From: Actinomycetes bacterium | GTDB taxonomy: Bacteria; Auribacterota; JAJCYG01 | Assembly (NCBI GenBank): GCA_029263055.1 | Contig: JAJCYG010000062.1 | Coordinates: 1-49,706 of the forward strand | Length of the DNA stretch: 49,706 bases | Reading direction: 5' to 3' | Part shown: piece after piece, positions 7,108 to 14,953 of the stretch | Position numbering within the stretch: position 1 is the stretch's first letter | Layout of the letters: each line of letters opens with the position of its first letter | Translations under genes and position numbers: made by a program | The notes under the pieces: model-generated | Seen by the model: the letters and a program-made list of their open reading frames with translations, nothing else | What the model was told of the DNA's origin: nothing | Databases searched by the model: none

Positions 7108-8369
7108 ACTTCTACCTCTTCTGCTTCATAAGAATGAAAGGTCATTAAAAAACAAGCTCCTTTTGAGCGAGTCTCTTCCAGTTGTATTGAGCCATCAAAA
7201 CTATCCATCATCCGATGAACAATCGAAAGGCCTAATCCTACTCCGCCTTCTTTAGATGTTGTGAAGGGATCAAAAAGTTGGTCCTTAATTTCATTAGCAA
7301 TTCCGGGGCCATTATCCTTAATTCTTATTTCAATCAAATCTGCAGGCCGTGTGACGCTCACGCAAATCTCTCCATTTGCTTCAATTGCTTCCATAGCGTT
7401 TTTAATAAGGTTGATTAAGATTTGGCAAATCTGTTCTTTGTCAGCAACCAGCCAGATATCTTTATCTGGAAGTTGGATTTCAAAATCAATTTTTCTTTCT
7501 TTAAATTCTTGATGTAAGAGATGGGAAATGTGGTCGAGAATGGTCCTGATTTTAATTCCCTCTAACTTTGGAGAGCGAAGTCGACCAAATTCTAGAAAGT
7601 CATTGACGATTTTTTCTAAGCGAATGATTTCATGTGTGATGACTTGTGCATCTTCTTGACGTTGCTCTTCCTTTTTTTCAGAAAGAAGAGAGTGGATTAA
7701 TATTTTTATACTTGTAAGAGGATTGCGAATTTCGTGCGCAACTCCTGCAGCAAGTTGGCCGAGCACAGCGAGTTTTTTAGATTTTTCTAAGCGCACCATA
7801 GTATTGTTTAAATCTTGTGAGGTGACTTGAACCTGGTTAGCAAGACGAAAACTGGTGTTTTGTAGTTTCTGATACATCTCTGCATTATCAATGGCTAAAC
7901 CTGCTTCATGGGCAAACATCATCAGTCCTTCAACTTTTTCTTCAGTCACTTCTTCTTGTGAGTAAAGGTAGTCTGCAGTGATCACTCCTTTGACTTTGTT
8001 GTGGCCAATCAAAGGAATGGCCGCAAAAGATTTTAATCGAAAAAGCTGAGTGAGGCCTTGATGCACACGTGGATCATTTTCAGCATCTTTAACTACGATC
8101 GGTTTTTTTTGAAGTAGGGATTGGGCGATCACGCTGTCTTCTTGATAAATTGGAATGGCAATATTTTCAATCTCTTCTTTTTTCATGCCGACTGCCATTT
8201 TAAGCTCGAGCAGATGTTGGCTCTCATCATATAGGTAGAGTCGGGCACGTTCAAACCCAAGGGTTTTGGTGACCCCTTCTAAAATGAGGTGAAGAAGTTC
8301 TTCAATATTAAGTGTGTGCATGGAGCGCGAAATCGTATAAAGCGCTTCCAATAGCTCTAATTTTTTCAT
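7104..8369 (-). CDS. GAF-domain sensor histidine kinase
   Basis: The 421-residue protein has no membrane helices, so it is probably a cytoplasmic sensor. A GAF domain spans about 15-170. A HisKA dimerisation helix carries the phospho-accepting H212 (GVAHEIRNPLTS). A HATPase domain follows, with N-box (ILINLIKNAMEAIE), DNGPGI and the GVGLGLSIV lid. Directly followed by its NtrC-type regulator. The ligand of the GAF domain is unknown. The ATG lies only ten bases from a strong -10 box, so the transcript is probably leaderless. Confidence 0.9.
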   Translation of the reverse strand: MKKLELLEALYTISRSMHTLNIEELLHLILEGVTKTLGFERARLYLYDESQHLLELKMAVGMKKEEIENIAIPIYQEDSVIAQSLLQKKPIVVKDAENDPRVHQGLTQLFRLKSFAAIPLIGHNKVKGVITADYLYSQEEVTEEKVEGLMMFAHEAGLAIDNAEMYQKLQNTSFRLANQVQVTSQDLNNTMVRLEKSKKLAVLGQLAAGVAHEIRNPLTSIKILIHSLLSEKKEEQRQEDAQVITHEIIRLEKIVNDFLEFGRLRSPKLEGIKIRTILDHISHLLHQEFKERKIDFEIQLPDKDIWLVADKEQICQILINLIKNAMEAIEANGEICVSVTRPADLIEIRIKDNGPGIANEIKDQLFDPFTTSKEGGVGLGLSIVHRMMDSFDGSIQLEETRSKGACFLMTFHSYEAEEVEV

Positions 8370-8379
8370 AAGGCCCTAC

Positions 8380-8408
8380 ATTATAGGGGGGTAAAGCATA
8401 TTTTTCAA
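8380..8408 (-). promoter_or_regulatory. sigma-70 promoter of the kinase/regulator pair
   Basis: Minus strand TTGAAA (8403-8408), 17 bases, TATAAT (8380-8385). Only ten bases separate the -10 box from the kinase ATG, so the start of transcription should fall within a few bases of the start codon. The -35 overlaps the ribosome site (AAGGAG, 8407-8412) of the divergent exonuclease gene. Confidence 0.7.
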
Positions 8409-8420
8409 GGAGATAATGGC

Positions 8421-9941
8421 TTGATAAAAAAGCTATTATCTGTTATGCTATCGTTCTTTATGAATAATAAGTCGTTTTCTTATCCGTTGTTAGTGCTTGT
8501 TTTGGCTGTGAGCTTTGTCCCGCAAAGCTTAGCTTTAGCCCCTATTTCTACCCCCGAAGCGCAAAAAGGACCTCGTGCTTTGAGTTTTGAAGAAGCAAAA
8601 GCTGCTTTTTCTAATCTTTCGCCTGAAGCAAAAGCGCTTTATGAATCTGCGTTAACCTTTGAGTATGAATCAGACTATGTTGTGTTTGATTTTGAATTGA
8701 CCTCTCTTGATCCAAAAACAACCAAGCCAACAGAAATTGCTGCTCTAAAATTTCGTGGAACAGAACTGGTCGATGTTTTTTATACTTTAGTTGATCCAGA
8801 AGAACCATTGAAAAAAATAACGCGTGATTTTACACATTTAAATGATGGGATGTTAGCGGGTCAGCCAAAAATTCCAGAAGCACTTGGACGGTTCATGGCT
8901 TTTATTAAAGGGACTACGTTAGTTGGGCATCATACTTTTGGACTTGATATAGAAATGCTTAAGCGAGAAACAAAGGTTTTAGAAAAACCATTTTTTAAAA
9001 AAGATTTTGTTGTGTGGGATACTCGCAATATAGCTTCTAAACTGAACCCTTATTATTATTTAAAGCCAACAAATCTGACGGCTTTAGCTATCAAATTGGG
9101 TTCTCCTGTTATGCCGGACCACTCTGCTTATTTTGATGCCATGGCAACAGCATTTGTGTTCCGCGAATTACGGCGTATTAAGAGGATCGGATTTAGAGAG
9201 CGTGTTTTTGCAGCAGGAAGCATAAAAACATTTATCGAAAGTTTAAGAACGGTTTCTGTTTATGTGCGTAACCGGTATCAAAAAACAGAATTGTTTGATT
9301 TGACTCGTTTTATTCCCAAAAAAACAGACGTTATTTTTTATTTAGGACATACAAAATTACATGGAGTAGAGCAGATTGCTAAAAGTTATTTTTATGGTCG
9401 TGTCGATAAAGTTGTGATGATATTAGGGTATAATTCGCCAGATAAAGAACATATTCTTCGTGCACTAAATGCTCAAAAGCAGCCGAATCAACCAGACATG
9501 GATGAGGAGGATTTGATTGTTCGAATTGTCTCTGATAAAGAGGCTGAAAGAACCAACGAAATAGTTTCTTTTTTATCTGAGAATAGAGAGTTAACAAATG
9601 TTTTAATTGTTGGCGAGTCTGTGCGTGAGCGCCGATTTTCTCTACAGCTTAAAAAACTCATCGATTCAGGAGTGATTCCTGACTCTGTGCAGTTTTCATT
9701 TATGTTAGCTCGGCCTGATGGATCAACACGGTTAATGAATGAGGTTCAAGTTAACTGGTACTCTGATATTCCGCGTGAACTTAATTTTCATACGATTGAT
9801 GTGATGACAGAAATGTTTAAATTAGAACGTGATTACCAAACCCAATTTCCTGAATATGTTATTGAAGCATTTAACAAGCTTAAACAAGTAATGCTACCTC
9901 AATTTAGCCCTCAGTTAAAAAATATAGAGGTCTCACTATGA
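8421..9941 (+). CDS. exported DEDDh 3'-5' exonuclease-like protein, copy 1
   Basis: The 506-residue product has a hydrophobic export segment (about 20-40, ending LALA-P). A DnaQ/RNase T-type exonuclease domain follows (about 85-250) with all DEDDh residues: D90 and E92 (VVFDFELTSLD), D176 (VGHHTFGLDIEML), and H234/D239 (HSAYFDA). The C-terminal half contains VVMILGY and VLIVGESVRERRFSLQLKKL, spaced as in YdcF/DUF218-type Rossmann domains; that link is an inference. I chose the TTG at 8421 because AAGGAG lies eight bases upstream. An ATG at 8445 or 8460 is possible and keeps the signal. Overlaps its paralogue by ATGA. A DnaQ domain is normally cytoplasmic, so export is odd. Substrate unknown. 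Confidence 0.8.
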   Translation: MIKKLLSVMLSFFMNNKSFSYPLLVLVLAVSFVPQSLALAPISTPEAQKGPRALSFEEAKAAFSNLSPEAKALYESALTFEYESDYVVFDFELTSLDPKTTKPTEIAALKFRGTELVDVFYTLVDPEEPLKKITRDFTHLNDGMLAGQPKIPEALGRFMAFIKGTTLVGHHTFGLDIEMLKRETKVLEKPFFKKDFVVWDTRNIASKLNPYYYLKPTNLTALAIKLGSPVMPDHSAYFDAMATAFVFRELRRIKRIGFRERVFAAGSIKTFIESLRTVSVYVRNRYQKTELFDLTRFIPKKTDVIFYLGHTKLHGVEQIAKSYFYGRVDKVVMILGYNSPDKEHILRALNAQKQPNQPDMDEEDLIVRIVSDKEAERTNEIVSFLSENRELTNVLIVGESVRERRFSLQLKKLIDSGVIPDSVQFSFMLARPDGSTRLMNEVQVNWYSDIPRELNFHTIDVMTEMFKLERDYQTQFPEYVIEAFNKLKQVMLPQFSPQLKNIEVSL

Positions 9942-11428
9942 CCGGAACAAGAGTGGCTTCTTTTGTTTTTATATTATTGTTTTCCGCAACAGCATTTGCG
10001 CTCTCACCTCGTTATCAATTTGACCGTGAAATTCCACGAAAAATATTAGACGAGTTTTTTCATGTTTCTGAAAAGAAGGCAGACGCACTTAACAACGTTT
10101 TACCAGATAAACCCTATGTGGTGCTTGATTTTGAGACAACAGGTTTGGACCGAAATGGAGATGGCATTATTGAAATGGCGGCATATAAGTTTCAAGGAAC
10201 CAAGCTAATAGGTGTTTTTTATAAGATGCTTTATCCGGGGGATGAGCTTTTTGAAAAGTATAAAGCCGATCCAGAAGCACGGGATAAATCGAAAATTGAT
10301 TGGCGCGACTTAGAAGGGAAGCCAAGCTTTAAAGAAGTTTTGCCAGAGTTTATTGGGTTTATTGTCGGGGCGCAATTAGTGGGGCAAAATATTCGAGGTT
10401 ATGATTGGCCTGTCTTTAATCAATTAGCTGAGAAGGAAGGTCTTCCTTTTGGCTTGTATTTGCAAAGTTTAGACGACACATTAAAGATGGCCCGTGTCTT
10501 GATTCGTCGCCCTGAAGTCCAGCGTTACCAACTAGAATCTTTGATTCAGTATGTTGAAAAGAAAACGCGTCAAACTTTTTCAATTCGTCCCAATCATTCA
10601 GCTGCTTACGATGCAGCGGCAACAGTTAAGCTTTATTGGTATTTAAAGTTTATGGAGCACAGAATGCGTGAGTTTTTTATCTCTAGAATTTTTGATAAAG
10701 ATAAAAAGATTGGGCAAAAACAGGTTGATGAAGTTAAAGCTACGATAAGGCCGCTTCTTGATTTTCTTCAAAAAGATACGCTTAAAGATAAAGAGTTTCC
10801 TGAGACAGATGTGGCAATAGTGGTTGTTGATCGAGAGATGGACTCATACGGGGTTCGGAAATTATTTAAAGCGGTCCGAAATGAGAAGATTGCTGAAATT
10901 AGAATTTATGCTTATAAACCAAGCCATTTTCTTTCAAAAATGTTGGAGCTCATTTCTGGTGATACAGCCGCAACAGAAGAGAGCTTAGCCCTATTTGTTA
11001 AAAAAATAAGGATATTTCAAAAGCCAGGAGGTTATATTTCTCAGCAAATGGAATTAATATTAAAAGACTTAGAAGATAATGATATTTCTTATAAGAATCT
11101 TCTTTTTATGGGGGAGGATTTGTTGCACCGAAGACAACTACAATCCTTAAAGAAGTTGCTTGAAGGTAAGGAAGTAACGTTGCATGCTTTTCCTGCTATT
11201 CGAAAGCAACTTTCTAGTTATAAAACTTACAAATCAAGTCTAAAAAAGTTTTTTGATTTGGCTTTAGCTATGCTTAAAAATTATGATCAAATTATTTATC
11301 AGATGGAAGAGGGGGAGATTGCTACGCCTTGGATTTTGAATGAGGTTAAGAGCTCTTACTCTGAATTAATTGAATTTTTAAACCAACCTAAAAAAGAACC
11401 TCTTAAAGAAGTAGAGTCTTCTATCTAG
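9938..11428 (+). CDS. exported DEDDh 3'-5' exonuclease-like protein, copy 2
   Basis: The 496-residue product has a clear signal peptide (MTGTRVASFVFILLFSATAFA, then LSP). The DEDDh domain spans about 58-230: D64/E66 (VVLDFETTGLD), D156 (VGQNIRGYDWPVF), H220/D225 (HSAAYDA). The C-terminal half matches copy 1 in layout (NLLFMGEDLLHRRQLQSLKK against NVLIVGESVRERRFSLQLKK), so the genes are an ancient tandem duplication with strong divergence. All catalytic residues are kept, so activity as a nuclease is likely if metal is available outside the cytoplasm. The gene ends two bases before a convergent gene with no terminator between. Confidence 0.82.
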   Translation: MTGTRVASFVFILLFSATAFALSPRYQFDREIPRKILDEFFHVSEKKADALNNVLPDKPYVVLDFETTGLDRNGDGIIEMAAYKFQGTKLIGVFYKMLYPGDELFEKYKADPEARDKSKIDWRDLEGKPSFKEVLPEFIGFIVGAQLVGQNIRGYDWPVFNQLAEKEGLPFGLYLQSLDDTLKMARVLIRRPEVQRYQLESLIQYVEKKTRQTFSIRPNHSAAYDAAATVKLYWYLKFMEHRMREFFISRIFDKDKKIGQKQVDEVKATIRPLLDFLQKDTLKDKEFPETDVAIVVVDREMDSYGVRKLFKAVRNEKIAEIRIYAYKPSHFLSKMLELISGDTAATEESLALFVKKIRIFQKPGGYISQQMELILKDLEDNDISYKNLLFMGEDLLHRRQLQSLKKLLEGKEVTLHAFPAIRKQLSSYKTYKSSLKKFFDLALAMLKNYDQIIYQMEEGEIATPWILNEVKSSYSELIEFLNQPKKEPLKEVESSI

Positions 11429-11430
11429 TT

Positions 11431-12948
11431 TTACAAAAAACGGATTAATGCTTGTTGTAGTTTCTGGAGTAGTTCTTTTTGAGATGTGTATCCTGTTTTA
11501 TTTTTTGTGATCTTTTCCAAGTCTTCTAATACCACCTCATTTATTTTAAGGGGGTATGCTTTACCTTTTTCTTTTAGTTGTAGTTCGAGCACACGTATTT
11601 TTAAATGATTTGAAATCGTGAATAAAACAGAGGTGATCTCTTTGGGGAATGGGTGGAGGCTGCAAAAAGTATCCCATGTTTCGCTGATTGACTGCAGACG
11701 TTTTAAGTTTTTTTGTCCTGACATTAATAGGGTCCATTCCGTATTCCATAAAGGGAGGTCCCTCGTTACTTTTTCATTCTTTTTTAGAAGATAGATCAGC
11801 TCTCTTTTTAAGCGGCGCTCGTTTAGATTACTTGGTTCTTTTGGGTTTGAAAGGCGAGTGACCTTTGCTCGTTTGGCCACCATGTTTTTAACGGCTAGCA
11901 TTCCTTTGGCATTTTCTTCAGGAGTGAGTTCTCGTTTTTGAAGAGTGGCTAAACTTAAATTCATTTCATTTGAAAGGTCGAGCAGCTCAGAGTCGACTGC
12001 ATAATAGGCAATACGTCTTTCTTTTGAGCCAGGATCAAAACTATAAATACCTGCAAAGGGAATAATGCCTTCCAAGTTACCGACAATGTCAATGCTAGAG
12101 GGAAGCAGCACAAAATCAAATGTGGCTGCCCACTCAGGGAGTTTGTTTGGAAAACGTGCGAGCCGTTTCCATTGTTGAGGGTAAGGATGGCTGTGAATGA
12201 TAAAAACATAAGCAATATCTTTTTCTCGTGCTCGAATAAAACTGAGTTGGCGATTAAAATCTTGAGTGAGTCGTGAAGAAGTCTCTGTTGATAAGTGAAA
12301 CCAAGTCTTTTTTAATGGGAGAGATTCCCCCTCTGTTAATTCAAGGCTCAAATTATCTAAAAAGGTTTCTGAGTCCCATTCTTTCCAATCAACTGAGTTA
12401 AAAAAAGAATCAAGAGTCTCTTCTGTAAAAAGGTTTTTGGTTTGTTGTAGGCAAAAAGAGAGGGGGAATATAAGGCTCTCTTGTTCAATCGCCGCCTTGA
12501 TAAAAAGGTTTGTTCCTTGTGAAATGAGCTCGATCTCACCAAGTGGACTCATTAAAGCATTTTGTATAAAGCTTAAGACAAACATCTCTTTTTGTTCTCT
12601 TGTGAATGCTTTCTCATTCCAAAAGTCGATTAGTGTTTGGTTGTCTTTGTTGAGTTCTAGAAAGGGTTCTATTTGAATTGAAAGAGGAAATACCATTGAA
12701 GCAGGAGGGCTTACTATTCGAATAATCTCGTCTTGTTGATTCACGAGAGCAACACAAATGATTTCCATTTGGCTTTTAAATTGAGCGTGTACTTGTTGAT
12801 AGTCTTTAAAATCACGGTCTGCTAAAGGAGTGAAGTAGAGGTTCCACTTGCTTGATTCAATTTGACTGGTATGTTGGGTTAATGACGTTTCTTGTGAGTA
12901 CGCAGTTGTTGTTAGAAAAAAAAGAAAGAGGAGTATCAGCTGTTTCAT
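11431..12948 (-). CDS. exported protein with a JAMM/MPN-like metal motif
   Basis: The 505-residue product has a signal peptide (MKQLILLFLFFLTTTAYSQ). Around the middle it reads VFIIHSHPYP (H252, H254, P255) and, 27 residues later, LLPSSIDIVG (P283, S284, D287). Together these give the H-x-H-P ... P-S-x-x-D signature of JAMM/Mov34 zinc isopeptidases, followed by IIPFAGIYSFDP, a strand resembling the next JAMM strand. The spacing is longer than in typical members, and the upstream catalytic Glu cannot be assigned by eye. The N- and C-terminal parts are unrecognised, and the C-terminus is Lys/Leu-rich helical. It shares a TAATG junction with the upstream TPR lipoprotein, so the two probably act together. 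Confidence 0.5.
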   Translation of the reverse strand: MKQLILLFLFFLTTTAYSQETSLTQHTSQIESSKWNLYFTPLADRDFKDYQQVHAQFKSQMEIICVALVNQQDEIIRIVSPPASMVFPLSIQIEPFLELNKDNQTLIDFWNEKAFTREQKEMFVLSFIQNALMSPLGEIELISQGTNLFIKAAIEQESLIFPLSFCLQQTKNLFTEETLDSFFNSVDWKEWDSETFLDNLSLELTEGESLPLKKTWFHLSTETSSRLTQDFNRQLSFIRAREKDIAYVFIIHSHPYPQQWKRLARFPNKLPEWAATFDFVLLPSSIDIVGNLEGIIPFAGIYSFDPGSKERRIAYYAVDSELLDLSNEMNLSLATLQKRELTPEENAKGMLAVKNMVAKRAKVTRLSNPKEPSNLNERRLKRELIYLLKKNEKVTRDLPLWNTEWTLLMSGQKNLKRLQSISETWDTFCSLHPFPKEITSVLFTISNHLKIRVLELQLKEKGKAYPLKINEVVLEDLEKITKNKTGYTSQKELLQKLQQALIRFL

Positions 12949-14060
12949 TAGTTGTCTCCTCCTTGAGAATAAAGGGAACTCTTTTTCCAGTTGAATCGAA
13001 CTTTAGCATCAGTAATAGAGTTTTCATTTGAAACCACTACTTTGTAATCTCTAATCTGCATAGGCAATAAGTTGCGTGGTTTTAAATAAACGGTTTCATC
13101 ATTAACCAGTTTTCGTTCTTTATTATAAAAATCTATATTGGCTCGTGCATCTTTTGCAATGCGAAATCCGATATTAATGGCTGATCCCTGAACAACAAAG
13201 TTGCCCTTTTCTTTGTACTGATTTGTTTCTCCAAAACGAACAACTAAAGCTAAGTCCCATTTATGTGGAATTTCACTTATATTGGCTACATCCGCTATTT
13301 TTGAAAGGGATCTCACTCCAGGTTCTAAGTCTGTTGCTTTGCGAAGGTTTTCTTGGCATAGACTCCATTTTGATTGGTGATAGCCTGCCAATCCTAAAAT
13401 GAGATAGTACCGGTAGTCTTCTTTTTCTTTTGAGATTAATCTTTTTAAATAGACTTCAGTCTCTTTCCATTGTTGTCGTTTAAAGTGATCTAGCGAGAGA
13501 AAAAAGAGGGTCTCTTCATGAAAGGGATCTTTCTCTATAATTTTATGAAAGATTTCTAATCCTTTCTCTTCATCACCTAATTTCATTTTACTCAAACCAA
13601 GTTGATGTAAAATGTGCAGAGAAGACTTTTCAGTCCAATTTCCCAATTGAATGGAGCGCCGCAAATTCTCTTCAGCACTTTTGTACTCACCTCGATTAAA
13701 GTGAAGGCGCCCTAATGCTTCATAACCCGCTCCTTCAGCTGGATTGTCATTTAGAATTTGTTGGCCATTTTCTAGAGCTTGGTCCATATCTTTATTTTTA
13801 TAATAGAGGTTAGAGAGTTTGGACAAAACCCGCGGATCTTTAGGATTGGCTTTTAAAATAATTTTAATTTCGTCAATGGCTTCAACATAGCGTTCTTCTT
13901 CTTCAAACTTTTCAACTAATTCAAAGCGGCGTTGCCAATCTTGAGGCGATTTTTTGAGTTCTTGTTGGATTGAAACAATCTCAGCTGAATCTTTTGGCTT
14001 ATCACTGCATCCCCAAAGTAGAGAGAGGCTTAAAAGAAGGGCAATCGAGGTGCTTTTCAT
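12948..14060 (-). CDS. TPR lipoprotein
   Basis: The 370-residue product has a lipoprotein signal with lipobox LLWGC (Cys18). TPR units run from about residue 35 to 250 (KSPQDWQRRFELVEKF, ANPKDPRVLSKLSNLYYKNK, NPAEGAGYEALGRLHFNRGE and more). A C-terminal beta-rich module (about 265-365) follows, with LALVVRFGETNQYKEKGN and VYLKPRNLLPMQIRDYKVVV. It should be anchored to a membrane and face the periplasm. Its stop overlaps the start of the JAMM-like gene, and GGAGGAGA just upstream of that junction gives coupled translation. Divergent from lpxA. Partner and cargo are unknown. Confidence 0.8.
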   Translation of the reverse strand: MKSTSIALLLSLSLLWGCSDKPKDSAEIVSIQQELKKSPQDWQRRFELVEKFEEEERYVEAIDEIKIILKANPKDPRVLSKLSNLYYKNKDMDQALENGQQILNDNPAEGAGYEALGRLHFNRGEYKSAEENLRRSIQLGNWTEKSSLHILHQLGLSKMKLGDEEKGLEIFHKIIEKDPFHEETLFFLSLDHFKRQQWKETEVYLKRLISKEKEDYRYYLILGLAGYHQSKWSLCQENLRKATDLEPGVRSLSKIADVANISEIPHKWDLALVVRFGETNQYKEKGNFVVQGSAINIGFRIAKDARANIDFYNKERKLVNDETVYLKPRNLLPMQIRDYKVVVSNENSITDAKVRFNWKKSSLYSQGGDN

Positions 14061-14074
14061 GAAAAAAGCATAGC

Positions 14075-14110
14075 AAAATGTTTGACATTTTCCTATAAGT
14101 GCTTCAGAAT
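14075..14110 (+). promoter_or_regulatory. lpxA promoter with small palindrome
   Basis: TTGACA (14082-14087), 17 bases, CAGAAT (14105-14110, four of six matches). The ATG follows nine bases later, so the mRNA should be leaderless. The -35 sits in the inverted repeat AAAATGT-TTG-ACATTTT (14075-14091), midway between the divergent lipoprotein and lpxA genes, and could be a shared operator. Confidence 0.5.
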
Positions 14111-14119
14111 TAATGGCCT

Positions 14120-14953
14120 ATGGCAATACACCCTACAGCAATCATTCATGAAACAGCACAAATTGACCCCACAGTTGAAATCGGTCCAAACGTAGTGATT
14201 GAAGAAAATGTGGTGATAGGTGCCCATTGTAAGATTTGGCAAAACGCGACAATCTGTAAAGGGACAACCATGGGTGAGTCTAATCAAGTGCACATGGGAG
14301 CAGTGATTGGGCATGAGCCTCAAGATTTAGCTTTTGAAGGCAAGCCAAGTTACACGTGCATTGGAAACAACAATGTGTTTCGTGAGTATTCAACGATTCA
14401 TCGTGGCACGGCTCCTGAATCAGAAACTGTGATTGGAAACAAAAACTTTTTTATGGCGTTGTCTCATGCAGGGCACAACTGTCATATTGGTGATGAAGTG
14501 ATTGTGGCTAACGGAGCTTTGTTAGCTGGCCATGTGCATGTTGATGATAAAGCATTTGTTTCTGGTAATTGTGTGGTGCATCAGTTTGTGCGCATTGGCA
14601 AACTATCGATGATGAGTGGGGGATCGCGTGTGTCAAAAGATATTCCTCCTTTTATGGTTCAAGATGGAACAAATTTAATTGCGGCCATTAATATTGTGGG
14701 TTTGAAGCGAGGGGGGTTTACACCTGGCACGCGTAAAGCAATCAAACAAGCGTATGAAATTTTATACCGAAAAGATTTAGCTGTTTCAAATGCAATTGAA
14801 GAGATTCAAAAAACTTTATCTGATCCTGAGGTGATATGCCTCATTGATTTTATTCAATCAAGTAAACGGGGAATCTGTCGTCACCGTCGCGTGGGTGATA
14901 CAGGGAGCCGTTCTAACACAGCTGAAGAGACCGAAGCTGTATTTGAAGCCTAA
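14120..14953 (+). CDS. lpxA: UDP-N-acetylglucosamine acyltransferase (lipid A synthesis, step 1)
   Basis: LpxA moves a 3-hydroxyacyl chain from acyl-ACP to UDP-GlcNAc in the cytoplasm, the first committed step of lipid A synthesis. The 277-residue product shows the left-handed beta-helix hexapeptide repeats over the first 185 residues (IHPTAIIHETAQIDPTVEIG). It also has the family's catalytic histidine region ALSHAGHNCHIGD near residue 115-125 and the IPPFMVQDG and NIVGLKRGGF landmarks that separate LpxA from LpxD. The C-terminal helical part ends in SSKRGICR plus a 20-residue extra acidic tail. No ribosome site is seen, and a leaderless start is likely. Its TAA overlaps the start of recD2. 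Confidence 0.95.
   Translation: MAIHPTAIIHETAQIDPTVEIGPNVVIEENVVIGAHCKIWQNATICKGTTMGESNQVHMGAVIGHEPQDLAFEGKPSYTCIGNNNVFREYSTIHRGTAPESETVIGNKNFFMALSHAGHNCHIGDEVIVANGALLAGHVHVDDKAFVSGNCVVHQFVRIGKLSMMSGGSRVSKDIPPFMVQDGTNLIAAINIVGLKRGGFTPGTRKAIKQAYEILYRKDLAVSNAIEEIQKTLSDPEVICLIDFIQSSKRGICRHRRVGDTGSRSNTAEETEAVFEA

Noticed and set aside
5674..8369. PEP-CTERM-type PrsK/PrsR two-component pair, given the PEP-CTERM protein at 48952
   Set aside because: The kinase has a single GAF domain and no membrane helices, unlike what I know of PrsK; the two loci are 40 kb apart. Only the general NtrC-type assignment is supported.
85..8808. Many 60-120-residue frames opposite larger genes (e.g. 6544-6774, 6850-7044, 7261-7512 and 8611-8808)
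   Set aside because: They lie wholly within strongly supported genes on the other strand, lack ribosome sites and show low-complexity or improbable composition.
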